In this document: piece by piece, positions 43,357 to 54,879 of the stretch | Layout: the number at the start of each line of letters is the position of its first letter | Numbering within the stretch: position 1 is the stretch's first letter | Source: Aporrectodea caliginosa | Lineage: Eukaryota; Annelida; Clitellata; Crassiclitellata; Lumbricidae | Assembly: GCA_020284085.1 (NCBI GenBank) | Contig: JACEVL010000082.1 | Location: forward strand, 1,502,099 to 1,566,098 | DNA length: 64,000 nucleotides | Direction: 5' to 3' | Notes under the pieces: generated by a model | What the model saw: the letters and a program-made list of their open reading frames with translations, nothing else | Database searches by the model: none | Told to the model about the DNA's origin: nothing | Program-made: the position numbers and the translations under genes

Positions 43357-43400
43357 GCATGCGTTTTAAAGGTCTCTTTAGACACCTTTAAAACGTATGC
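43357..43400. repeat. two module cores fused head to head
   Basis: GCATGCGTTTTAAAGG(T)CTCT is followed at once by TTAGACACCTTTAAAACG and TATGC. The two arms are inverted copies of the module core with almost no loop. The plus-oriented half keeps the 14-nt gap to TATATGT. Confidence 0.8.
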
Positions 43401-43643
43401 GTGTTGCATTATATGTCTGACAAACGCAATTTAAAAACCGACTCGTTTTCCTTCACTCGTTTCTCTGATGACTCTGACTTCAAATTCACTAAATCGGCTT
43501 AGTAAGTTAAGGTCGCGTATGCATGTCCCTGGCAGCCACAAGATGTCTTTTAAATCTCAATAATATCACCTCAAACGCGATGAAGCGCTCTGAGCTGTTT
43601 GGATCATACGGTCTTCTTCTGTCCACCGGAGCAGGCGGGTTCT

Positions 43644-43880
<237 letters not shown>

Positions 43881-45059
43881 TGATTAATTAATAATATGCA
43901 GTTTCCGGTTTAACCTCGCTGCAGATGATACGAATGGCTGCTTTGAAGTGGAAATATATCATAACTTCTTTTTATAATAATGTTCCTTGTTTATAACATG
44001 TTAATTGGTTTGTTCATAATGTTAAATGTATGGATTTATAATGTGATTTTTCTTCTTCTTTTCGTATTGGATAAAACTGATGCTTAATAATATTTCTAAT
44101 ATTCTTGGTCCTTAGTTATTGCTTAAAATTGGTTTGTGTTTGTTGATGAATACGATTCATTTTTGAGCTAATTTTGTAATACATAAAACCAATATTTAAT
44201 AATATTGATACTTCATGTTGAAATTGTTAATTGAATCTGTATGTACTATGACTGATGGATAATGAATATTGAGCAGTTTGATGGTAATTTAGATAGATCA
44301 ATGTGATATTCTCTAAAATATTGTTAATAAGATTGACGAGAAAACAGTATATAATGATTTATATGAATAAGAGATCGACAACAATCACCTGTCAAATCAC
44401 AGCATCCTGCCAGAAATGGAATCCAAGCCAAGAAGAAAGAAAGCAAACTGATGATAGACAGTATACGAAAATGAACTTAATCCGTCAGAAACTTTAAATA
44501 CGTCAACATCCTATCAGAAACGGAATCAAAGACGAGAAAAGAGGAAGAAAACTTATGAGAACATTACAATAAAATGAACTGAAATACATCAAAAACTTAA
44601 AGACGTCAACAGCCTTTGTAGCTATAGGATGTCGTTAAATATTGGATTAATAATAATGATCGGTTAGAACGCTTTCTTTAGACACCTTTAAAATGATATC
44701 CATCGATGCTATATAGGAATGGCACACAGCAGCTCGTTGTGTGTGTTACTGACTTTAATCTGAGTTATGCCTAGTTTCGGTGTGTCTTGCGCCGGTTTAT
44801 CCTCGCTGCAGATGATACGGATGGCTGCTTTGAAGTTGCCCTCTTCAAGTTTGCTGGCAACTGTCGACGCCAAATACTTGGCAGGATTGTATATGGTACG
44901 CCTGTGTTAACAATATTTGCGAAAACAATAGTAGATCCATTGTTTAAAGAGATCTAATGACAACAAAGGCCGTTGACGATGATAAAAATTAGTTAGAGCA
45001 GTTCTCACCTTTGACCTTCCCAGGACAAAATAAGAAGGAACAGCAGAATTAATAAATAG
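43881..45059. other. AT-rich segment without recognised gene
   Basis: AT-rich unique-looking DNA to about 44500, then a module at 44678 and repeat blocks. 'ctcgctgcagatgatacgga' occurs twice (43913 and 44802), both followed by tggctgctttgaagt. Confidence 0.45.
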
Positions 45060-45460
45060 TAGGGCTGGGCATTTAACGCGTTATTATCGCGATTCATGCG
45101 TTAATCAATTAACGCGATTAAATTTTTTAACGAAGTTAACGCGATTGTCACTGCGCCCAATTATTTCTAGAAATGCGCTAAAACAATTCTTGTTCAAACC
45201 GCTCAGTTTAAACTTTAAACTTTAAAAACTTTAAAGTAAAAACTAAAAAGTAAAAACAAGTAGCAAAGGCATGTTTACATTTTGTTTATTGACTGCAAGC
45301 ATTTATTTGGCGCATATTCAACGTAACTACTCAGAGTCGGTAAAGTAGTTGTAGCCTACTTGTTATCAATTCTGACGTGCGTTAAAAATTAATCACGTTA
45401 TTAAAAATTTTAATCGTGCGAATAATTTCGATTACAAATTTTAATCGTTGCCCACCGCTA
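45060..45460. mobile_element. hAT-type MITE
   Basis: The 401-bp element has ends TAGGGCTGGGCA and, inverted, TAGCGGTGGGCA. It is flanked by the perfect 8-bp duplication ATAAATAG (45052-45059 and 45461-45468). The subterminal regions are rich in 'taacgcgatta' and 'taatcgtgcg' motifs. No coding sequence is seen. Confidence 0.9.
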
Positions 45461-45615
45461 ATAAATAGTAGGCCTAGTAGTAGCTTCAGTTTAACGATAA
45501 AAAGGTCAATCATGCCACAAAATCAACCCGATTTACGATTTGTCGCGTTTATTGGTTTTATAGCGTCGCATCAAAACGTTTTAAAGGTGTTTTATTTTTA
45601 AAAATTTAACGTTAC

Positions 45616-45617
<2 letters not shown>

Positions 45618-45647
<30 letters not shown>

Positions 45648-45712
45648 TGTATGTATGTATGTATGTATGTATGTATGTATGTATGTATGTATGTATGTAT
45701 GTATGTATGTAT
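45618..45712. repeat. (ATGT)n microsatellite
   Basis: About 23 uninterrupted units, directly abutting the 3' end of an inverted SINE, where its AATAC tail would be expected. Confidence 0.95.
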
Positions 45713-45923
45713 GAGCACTTGTTACAGCGCCCCTTCAAGATTTCTACTCAGAGGCGCTCCCGACTACAGCGCGGACACTGAATCGGAGTTTCACGCCGAA
45801 GCACATGAGCAATTGCGAGTGAAGGACTTGCCCAGGGTCCCTGCGCGGCGCCTTGAAGTGGATTCGAACCCACAACCCTCCAGCTGCAAGGCACCGAACA
45901 TACCACTATACCACCGCGCCCCA
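45713..45923 (-). mobile_element. SINE family A, inverted copy
   Basis: The minus strand begins GGGGCGCGGTGGTATAGTGG, with B box GGTTCGAATCC and the TGGGCAAGTCCTTCACTC domain. The AATAC tail appears replaced by ATGT units. Confidence 0.88.
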
Positions 45924-45964
45924 CGTTGTATGATTAACCATTAATTTGAATGATGAACCCGTGC

Positions 45965-48135
45965 TCGTCTTTTATATATTCACGCGTGTAGGAATCTAGA
46001 AATTATAATAAAAGTGTTATAAACGAGAAATAGAAAAATAAATCTTTTCAGGTCAATCCATCTTTGAGAACCAAGATCTTCCTTTGACCATCTCCAGACA
46101 ATACCTCTGAAACGACGCAGCGCTCGTGAATAAACTGGTGCCCTGTACTCAGCCTTAGATTAGCGCCCTAGAAATTTGGAGCTGACGATTTCGTTTATTA
46201 AAGCATCTGGAGCTGTGTGCTTTGTTGACCTATGACCTCTCCGTTTATCAATCCTCTTCCCAATGTTATTCTCAATCCATAAGCGAGGAATTGGGAACAG
46301 CACTGATAATACCTCTCAAATCAATGCACACTGGACTGAAAGAGTCGCCAATGGCGGGCTCACGCAAACACGAGGAACCAACCAACGGATTCCCGTCGAA
46401 AGCTTAAAATACTGTTAAGCACCTCATAATTATAAATCTATTCTTGTCTAACAGTGTAAGAACCCAAAAATAATCTTTGTCGGCGTCATAAGCTACCGTT
46501 AAATTGTGGATCCAATCCGTGTAAGAGCCGATGTACTCGTTGAATTTAATTTTCGGTGAAAATCCTTTTAAGCACCTTATAATTCTTATCTAACACTATA
46601 AGAGCCGATGTACTCTGCATAGCTGAATTTAATTTTCGGTGTGTGTGGGGGGTCGATAGTAGAACAGAACTCTCTGCTCTGGCTGTGTTTTGAACCCCTA
46701 TACTGTTTCCAATTGACCGTTGGACCATTACTCATCCACATGCTTTCTCGTGTTAGTAAATACACCCTGCCCCTGGGAAATGCTTATAGGTTATTTAAAC
46801 AATTAAACATTGAAAGACTTCCCAACCCTTTAATATAAAAATGGGAAAAGAAGAATAGCCAAGGGTACGAAGTGGTAGCGACTTCATTTCCTCAGCCTCG
46901 GCATATGAGATCTCCGTTAAGCAAACCACAAGAAGCTGCTATAATTGTGGAGTGTTAGCGACTTCATTTCTCGTAGCATCGGAATATGAGGGTAGGTGGG
47001 CACTCCACTCCCTCGCTAGCACATCTTTCCACCGAGAGTACGGTAAGTGTACTCATCGTAGCAAAACGATGCACGGTGAGCTATGAGAACCGACTCAGGG
47101 CTAATTGCCGGGCGTTTCCCATCCTTATTATAGAGTTGGTTGAAATTGATTTAAAGGTGTCTGAGACGAGCGTTATTAACAATCGTATACACTATACAGT
47201 GTCCCAATTTTATATATTATCGTTTGATAACGTTTTATGGGTGTCTTAGCTCTAAGCAGTCGGCTCCAGCAATTTTATTCTCAAACAGATCCGCCAGTGG
47301 AAGCTGGACTTGTAGAAGAGGAGACTGTTTCGGGAAAAGGGTGTTAGTAGTTCCAAGATGAAGCCTTTTATTCTGCGTAAGATAATCAACGATTTCGCTA
47401 CATGATAAACGATTACGTTAAATGATCAATTATTACGGATAATACCTCTCATGTAGTTTGTTTAATAATAGAACATTGTTTTGTTCATTCATTAGCGACA
47501 TCTTGTGACTGCATCAGACACTGTAACTATTAGGAAAGAGTGGTATTGGCGCATCTATCGATTATAATTATTATTCAAGAGTTGAGACCACCTATCGATT
47601 GGATTGGATTGGATCCTCAGTTTAACGGCAGCTTATGACAACATAGGCCGTTGCCGCCGACAAAGATTAGTTTTTGGCATATTACAGCTCTTATCAAGTG
47701 TAAAGCCTTGGCACGGATAACGCTGTATTTGCCGGGAATGGCTCGGGACATCGAGAACTTAGTTGCCTGTTGTGGAATATGCACCTATCGATTTAACGCA
47801 ATTGTTGGTATATGTATGATCGGATGGAAACATTTTTAAGGTGTCTAAGGGGGGAACGTATTATTCAGTTTTCAACGAAATCTTGTCGACTCTGCTTTAC
47901 TTGACGCAATTGTATTCGCAACCCTCTTAGCGAGACTGTCTTTCGCTCCAAACTTAAAACCTACCTCTTTCAGTCTATTTATGGCTCTTAATAGTTGCCC
48001 AGCTTCAATGTGCACTTCTGAACTTTGTAAGGAGGGCATTATCAAATTACAGTTGTATTGTGTATTGTATTGTAATTGTGAATATTTCAAAGAGCGTTAA
48101 TAACAACAAACAACAACAACAACAAAAACAACAAC
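45965..48135. other. repeat mosaic without recognised gene
   Basis: It contains minus-strand modules near 47162, 47250 and 47848, 'cagtttaacggcagcttatg' blocks at 46480-46515 (minus) and 47617-47690, and a block at 46110-46190 related to 7740. No coding sequence is supported. Confidence 0.5.
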
Positions 48136-48138
48136 GAC

Positions 48139-48140
48139 AA

Positions 48141-48171
<31 letters not shown>
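48139..48171. repeat. (ATC)n microsatellite
   Basis: About 10 units; the right-arm equivalent of the 55-unit (GAT)n at 23476. Confidence 0.9.
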
Positions 48172-48487
48172 GTCAGTTCCTGGCGATGGTCGATGGATAG
48201 GATTAATGATGACTACAGTAACTGATACAGAAAATGTTACGATACGTCTTGAATACAATTCTGAACAATTGCTTTACGTTACAGAGGCAGGTGTTACCTT
48301 CAATATTACCTCTTCCATTCACTCTGATCGGAAGAGGAGAAGTCTGACTCCCAGATGCTGTTAGGGCTTCTATTTATCAGCAAGAAGATAGGAGGAAGGG
48401 AGAGAGGGCGGAGGGAGGGAGGGACTGAGGGAGGGAGGATCTATAAAGAGAGATTGACAAGCAGACGGAGAGAGAGAGAGACAGACA

Positions 48488-48830
48488 GAGACAGCGACAG
48501 AGACAGAGACAGAGACAGAGACAGAGAGACAGAGACAGAGACAGAGACAGAGACAGAGACAGAGACAGAGACAGAGACAGAGACAGAGACAGAGACAGAG
48601 ACAGAGACAGAGACAGAGACAGAGACAGAGACAGAGACAGAGACAGAGACAGAGACAGAGACAGAGACAGAGACAGAGACAGAGACAGAGACAGAGACAG
48701 AGACAGAGACAGAGACAGAGACAGAGACAGAGACAGAGACAGAGACAGAGACAGAGACAGAGACAGAGACAGAGACAGAGACAGAGACAGGGGAGACAGA
48801 GACAGAGACAGAGACAGAGACAGAGACAGA
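48488..48830. repeat. (ACAGAG)n microsatellite
   Basis: About 55-57 units with small breaks; the right-arm equivalent of (CTCTGT)n at 22919-23150. Confidence 0.95.
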
Positions 48831-49356
48831 GATAGATCAACAGACAGACAGATTAGTGGATGAATGGAAGTAGGTTGACAGATAGTCAAACAGACAGATG
48901 GAGGGACAGACGAGTAATGAATCGACGAAGACAGACATACATACAGACAGTGACAAGAGAAGAGACAGAGGCAGGTACACAGTGAACTAGACGCAACTTT
49001 TCCTCTGCACGAAATCCCAACGGATGCTTTTTCGGGGAATATCAATTACAACGAAGGAGCCAATTTAAACGACGACGCGTGGCGCCATCTGGCCTTCGTC
49101 GGTGTTGGACGGAAAGATAAATAGGTCCATGTTAAGCAGACTAAGGTCGCATAAGACGTCACTGCAGGGCGACTCTCGACATGAGTTAATATCTAAACCG
49201 CACCAGGAATCTGACTTGCGCTGTTCAATCCATCGACTCTTATCAGATGACGGCGATTGGGGTACAGATGGGTAATAAAAGTCAAAAATTACTAACTATG
49301 CATGGCTACGTCTGCCTAGTTATTCCTTACAATTAATTGCTTGAGGTGTTCCATCC

Positions 49357-49395
49357 TTATATAGTTACGTTTAGGACAGTTTTAAAGGTGTCTAA
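49357..49395 (-). promoter_or_regulatory. module, right-arm mirror of 22351-22389
   Basis: The reverse complement is TTAGACACCTTTAAAACT, 14 nt, TATATAAG, GATGGAACACCTCAAGCAAT. Confidence 0.45.
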
Positions 49396-49964
49396 GACGA
49401 CCGAGATACTTCAGATACCTCCGGAATTAAAAAATTATCTGGAGAATTAAAAACAACATGCTTGGACGAATAGAACGCTTTCTTTTTAAGCTTTAAAGCA
49501 TTTTTAACCCACCAAAAAATATGTTAAAACCGTTAAAAAACTGCTGAACCCCGCAACTGACGTTTTCTGATGGTGCCAGTCCTGAGCTTATGTGACGCAG
49601 GAGGGCGACGCTAATTATCTTCGCTGAAAAAGCAGTAGCCGTACTAAATTTATGAATATTGGATACGACTAGTTCCCATGCGTAATGTAAAGCTATGTAG
49701 ACTGGATAATACGTTCCTCGCTTAGACACCTTTTAAACGGTTTAAACCAACCCTACATTATATTCTACAATTGCGAGAAAAAAAAAACTCGATGGATATT
49801 GTCGATACTTGTCCATAATAGCTATCTGGGCTCTGACAACCTCAAGATGTCGCTAATGACTTAATAACAACAAAATTATCTCTTAATAATTTAGGTAAGT
49901 AAGTTAGTAAGTAGTCTCTAATTGCAGCCGACAAGCGCATCTGCATTACACTGTATGCCACGTC

Positions 49965-50230
49965 AAAGCGTCCTCTCAGATCCTCTGACCGGCTTGACCT
50001 TTTTGTTCCCCGTGTTAGGACCACAATGACTCAATCCAGATCCATTGCCTGTACAGGAATCGACTTTCTCCTTCTTTGACCTCTACCATTCTCTGTGGTA
50101 GCATCTCTACCTCTTTCTCTCACCTTAAAACCTTCCTTTTCTCTCGGAGTACCTCGCACTGGGAGCTCTTCTGAAGGGCTTATGCTTTGATAAGCGCTTT
50201 ATTAATGATCAAATACATTACAACGCAATA
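49965..50230 (+). pseudogene. LINE C-terminal tail, right-arm counterpart
   Basis: It is homologous and inverted relative to 20462-20730, ending 'ctcgcactgggagctcttct' and a degraded tail. The left copy keeps the longer frame. Confidence 0.65.
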
Positions 50231-50494
50231 AAATACAATATTGTTAACTGGCTTTTGCTTGTTTACTGTTAAACGACCTCTGTGTGGTAACAAAGACAAT
50301 TACCGACGCCCTCCTCCTTTATCCAGGCTTGGGACTGTTAACTGACACATGTATCCCATCCCTGTATAGTATCTGTTGCCACCATTTTAAAGGTGTCTAA
50401 TGGAAGCCCTCTCTCACTCTCGTTAAACGCATATCGTGTCCAATACTTATTATTGCATTGTTTGATACCGTTTAAAAGGTGGCATGGAATCCAA

Positions 50495-50645
50495 TTGGTT
50501 AGAGTGATCGCATTTTAATGCAGAGAGTACGGGTTCGATCCTCCTCCTCTGAGACGGTCACTATTTAGGGACCTTGAGCAAGTCCTTCATTCACAATTGC
50601 TCAGCGCCATCGATTGATGCTTCGTCATTAGATAGTGGCGCTTAA
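50495..50645 (+). mobile_element. SINE family B copy
   Basis: A box ATTGGTTAGAGTGATCG, B box ACGGGTTCGATCC, then CAAGTCCTTCATTCACAATT and tail 'cgtcattagatagtggcgct'. Mirror of 19870-19995. Confidence 0.8.
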
Positions 50646-50916
50646 TAAATGCATAAAAATAAGAACATTTATATTTAACTTGGAGTCTTAAATTTTGGTA
50701 ATATATTTACTCCAAAATCATAACCCTGTTCAGTTTCTACATTATATTACGTTCTCAAACTGAGACTTTCGATTATTATTTCATTCGAATATAGCCCCCA
50801 GTTTAAAGGTGTGTGAAACTCAACATAAACAATAACCTACTGTGGCTCTAATTTATATAAGAGCGGTTGGTTACATTTTAAAGGTGTTTAAAGACCAATA
50901 CAATAGAATATAAGTA

Positions 50917-51230
50917 AAAGTAAGTAAGTAAGTATATCCTTTATTGAAAAACCAACTGCTAACCGCATTTTGGTGTACAAAGATCATCAAATATAAAAAA
51001 AATTTAAGTATAAAGCATCCGTGTGACAAATGTTTTACGAGATAGAGAGTTTGCCTTAGGTATTATTCTATTGTGGGTTCTGGGGCGTAGCGAGTATGAA
51101 ACAGTTTTCACGGGAGGCAGTAGTTGATGTAATACATGTGCAGGGTTGCTGATGATGGTAGAAAAGAGGTTAGAGTCTGCATAATACAGAATAACAAATT
51201 CAATACAAAAATCCTCTTCCTCGACTTGTT
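50917..51230 (-). pseudogene. 5'-truncated LINE tail
   Basis: The minus strand has ADSNLFSTIISNPAHVLHQL, LPPVKTVSYSLRPRTHN and a tail ending in TTAC units (50917-50935). It is the same family as 8346-8777 and 57990-58378. It interrupts the outer right arm. Confidence 0.75.
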
Positions 51231-51371
51231 TTTGTAATTCCTTTAAAATCGTAGTTCTAGGACCCCATTGTACCAAGGCATGCGACAGCATTGAACCGCT
51301 GGACCGTAACATAGATTTTTGAAACAGGAAGAAGGTTTCTTGTTGATCTTCTGTTGTTCTGGTCAACCGTC

Positions 51372-51372
<1 letters not shown>

Positions 51373-51436
<64 letters not shown>
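51373..51436. repeat. (ATT)n microsatellite
   Basis: About 21 units. Confidence 0.95.
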
Positions 51437-51608
51437 GCATTTTATTCTCCAGTTATAAGCGACATCTTGTGGCTTCAAGATACCATGTAACTGTCTACGC
51501 TAATAACGGTCTAGTATTCACAGATTATTGTGGTTGGTTCCACAGTTTAACGGCAGCTTATGACAACATAGGCCGTTTCCGCCGACAAAGATTAGTTTTG
51601 GCATATTA

Positions 51609-52693
51609 GGGCCGTTCACATATTATATAACGCTCAAGGGGTAGGTGGGTGGGTTCCTGTTTTGTTAGCGTTATAGGTTTATGGTGGGTGGGGTAGGTTC
51701 AAGGTTTCGTTATATAACAAACTTTTTCAGCTTATGCTATTTTGCTTGTTTGTCTGACCATTGGACTTTCACTGTAATATTTTAATAAATATTCTTCATT
51801 ACTAATTGTGTTTTAGTTACTTACTCACTCAGTGCTTTGCATAATATGGGATGTGGCTAGCTGGTAGGTAGCAGCGCTCTATTTCAAACTATTCGAGGGT
51901 GGCCATATTGTTCATTTAGGACGCATTCTCAATCAAGAAATCAAGAAATTTCGTTTAATATTCAAAGTATCACACTGACAGGTCGCAACTTGTGACAAGT
52001 ATAAGGTAACAAAATTGTCTTTAATAGCTCTGAGAGTTAGCCATGAATTAATTGGTTATTATACCATTGACTCAGTTCTGACAGCTACAAGTTGAAAATA
52101 AGATAATTAGAATAGTGGTGTTGTAAGTTACGGCAGCTTAAATGAGGTGATGAATGAGCGAATGAGGTGATAAATGATGAACTACAGCTGCCATGGGACT
52201 GACTGGACTAATTATGTTCTATAAATTGTAAAGTGTTTTAATATGGTTTGAAAACTTTTAAATGTCTGCTACACTTCTTCATGCTGTATTAGTTAGCTTT
52301 ATTAATGCATCTTGCATTTCTAGTATTAAACGATTAATTTGCTAATTTGCATTAGTCTAGTAACTACATTTAATACAGTAGGCCTACAAACTTTTAACAT
52401 AATCCAGTCACTATTAAAGTGCTATTAACTAACATTGTATTGTTATAAATCCTCGACAATATCAACTTGACAGTATGATAATAATAATAATGAAAGTTTC
52501 CAGTTGTGTAATACAATAAGGTCCACTGTATGTCTTTGAATGTGCTTATAGACTGGGGGGTAGGGGGGTAGGAAGCATATCTGTTATATAATATAGGGGT
52601 GGGGGGTCACAGCTGCTGTTATGTAACGTTATTAGGGGTGGGGGGTAGGCAAAAAATTGAGATTTTTGCGTTATATAATATGTGAACGGCCCC
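51609..52693. mobile_element. PIF/Harbinger-type non-autonomous element
   Basis: The 1085-bp insert has inverted ends GGGCCGTTCACATATTATAT (the right end has one more G) and a 3-bp TTA duplication (51606-51608 and 52694-52696). The target is the dispersed 'ttttggcatattacagctct' repeat, whose intact form at 47680-47700 and 58880-58905 is the empty site. A TTA duplication and GGGCC ends fit PIF/Harbinger. I see no transposase or Myb-like ORF inside. Confidence 0.85.
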
Positions 52694-52854
52694 TTACAGC
52701 TCTTTGTTATTATTATTATTATTATTATTTTTATTCACAATTGTGACATATATAATAGGGTCGGTTGGAAGTGTTTTGCAGGTGTTTAAGAGAGGAATGT
52801 ATTATTCAGTTTTCAGCGACATCTTATGACTGTTGACGTCTTTACAAAAATTAA

Positions 52855-53085
52855 TTGCATAATAATAATAATAATAATAATAATCTTTTCTTTATTAAGC
52901 GCCTGACAAACGCACTGCGCTGTACATTTACATGTTATGCAATTTAAATCTTAACTACTAACAGAACAGACAGCCTGCAATACAACGGCGCTAATAGCAG
53001 CCTACAAAGCATATCCGCCCAACGGGGGCTCGAACTCGGTACCTCACGCTCTCTACGCCAGATGTTATCCAATGCGCCACGGGCA
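52855..53085 (-). mobile_element. tRNA-derived SINE, third family
   Basis: On the minus strand the sequence runs CCCGTGGCGCATTGGATAAC (A-box region) and ACCGAGTTCGAGCCCCCG (B box). It then runs to 'agcgcagtgcgtttgtcagg' and an AATAAT tail at 52862-52885. The tail block also occurs at 38455-38490. Confidence 0.7.
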
Positions 53086-53329
53086 TATCAGTTAATTACT
53101 TATCTTGATTTCATGCGTATATTTAAGAAGATTCTGTGCTCATGCTGTTCAAGCTTCTGCTGGAAGACACTGGGAGGAAGAGAGGAAGTGAAAGAGGAAG
53201 AGAGGGCGGGACAGATTTATGGAGGTAGGGATCGATTGATAGATAGACCGACAGATGAATGGATGACAGAGAAATAGGCAGACAAGCAGAGAGACAGTGA
53301 CAGCAGGAGAGACAAACGGATGCTTTGCC

Positions 53330-53400
53330 AGTGAATATCAACGCAAACAACGACGAATGGCGCCATCTGGCCTTCGCCGGTGTTGGAGGGAAAGAAAAAC
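53330..53400 (-). repeat. copy of the 'gatggcgccac' block
   Basis: The minus strand matches 22640-22700 (caccggcgaaggccagatgg). It follows a GAGAGG/GACAGA tract like the one at 48380-48490. Confidence 0.6.
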
Positions 53401-54474
53401 GGTCGTGGATACAGTCACGCCCGACGTGAGCCTATACCTGGTCAATGCATGTCATAGGATTTTGAGTACCTGAAACGAACCGACCTACAAACATTCCCGA
53501 TTGCGGTGGAAGGTTGTTCACCGTGTTTTCTAATGACGACACTAACCCTAACTCTGACCCTAAACGACCCCACGAATCCTAACCTGATCCTAACCGACCC
53601 TCAAGATGTCCGCCATTTCGAAATTCCAAGGGAAGACAATGGATCCACTACGAAAGATAAATGATCGTGGATAGACACCTTTAAAATGTAAGAAACCAAT
53701 AATGTGTTCGAAATGGACAATGTGGTTTAAAAGAAAAAGCCCTCATCTTTAGACACCTTTAAAATATTGGAACCGATGTTATAAAGACATGTGACACAAA
53801 CGTTTGTTGTTTTGCTTTTTAATACGGCCTAAATTTGGACGGGTATAGAATTCGGATTCAAGCTTTCTACTATGAGAAGTAATAATAATAATTGAAGAAC
53901 AGGATGGTTCAAGACATGCAGACAATCAGACTGAAAGACAGACAGACAGACAGACTTACATGGATACTTAGAAAGAAACATACGGCTATTGAAAGATACA
54001 GACAGACAGACAAGGCCACGCAATTGTTGTAAAGGATTGAAAGATTCATCGTAATGAATCTAATTGAATTCTGACTTATATAGCACCGTTATTATGGTGC
54101 AGGAAATATCGATCAGTGAAATTGTAGTCATTGGAGAATTGATGCCAAATCTGAAGGATTGCTAAATTGGCTTTTTATGGCGCTTGACAAATACATATAA
54201 TCATGTGGAAGCGTTTTAAAGGTGTCTAAATTGATCCTCGGATTATCCAGCAGTGAACGACATTTTAAGGCTGTCAGGGCCACTGACGTCGTCAGCCTTT
54301 ACATTGAGCTCAAAATTGAAGTCGATTCTTATTTATATATTCTTATCTTATTCTTATTTTCAAATCAGATTGACGTTGCAGTAATTATAGTTGAAGGGCA
54401 AGAACGTGCAGCGCCATCTGTACTTGGCTGATACGAGACGACGCCTCTTAGCGGTATATGACCATATTGTGCAA

Positions 54475-54518
54475 TGGATGGATCCGGATGGATGGATGGA
54501 TGGATGGATGGATGGATG
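54475..54518. repeat. (GGAT)n microsatellite
   Basis: About ten GGAT/GATG units. Confidence 0.9.
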
Positions 54519-54519
54519 A

Positions 54520-54795
54520 GACCGAGACCGCTAGGTGGCGTCTCGTCGACCAACAGAGGGCCAACGACGTTCCAGGAGTGGCCGCCTCGGACCTCGCGTC
54601 TACCGCTTCGGTTCCTGGGACACTTTCCGAGACGAGGTACTTGGAAACGGTGGAAAGGCATTCTGAGGAACTGGTGAATGTTGGTTTCATTCAACGTCGG
54701 TCTTTGTTCTCGTCCACGTTACGTCCGGTCAGTAATAAACAGCCGTCGAAGGAGGATATCGTCGAACTAGGCAGAGGGACAAATGCTGACTGAGA
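54520..54795 (+). other. GC-rich open stretch, function unknown
   Basis: An open plus-strand frame of about 90 codons follows the GGAT repeat and ends at 54793. It contains DLASTASVPGTLSETRYLET and VNVGFIQRRSLFSSTLRP. GC content is clearly higher than in the flanks. I recognise no domain. It may be a relic exon or a chance frame. Confidence 0.2.
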
Positions 54796-54839
54796 TTTAA
54801 ATGTAGTAGCGAGACAAATGCTCACTTATTCTGTCAACC

Positions 54840-54878
54840 TTATATAGAGTACGCTCAAATCGTTTTAAAGGTGTCTAA
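54840..54878 (-). promoter_or_regulatory. module, example
   Basis: The reverse complement is TTAGACACCTTTAAAACG, 14 nt, TATATAAG. Confidence 0.4.
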
Positions 54879-54879
54879 A

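Noticed and set aside
53520..53605. CTAACCC-like repeats resembling telomere sequence
   Set aside because: Only a few degenerate units (taaccctaactctgacccta), not an array; likely chance or a very old remnant. The TAGGGTT runs near 62855 are likewise too few.
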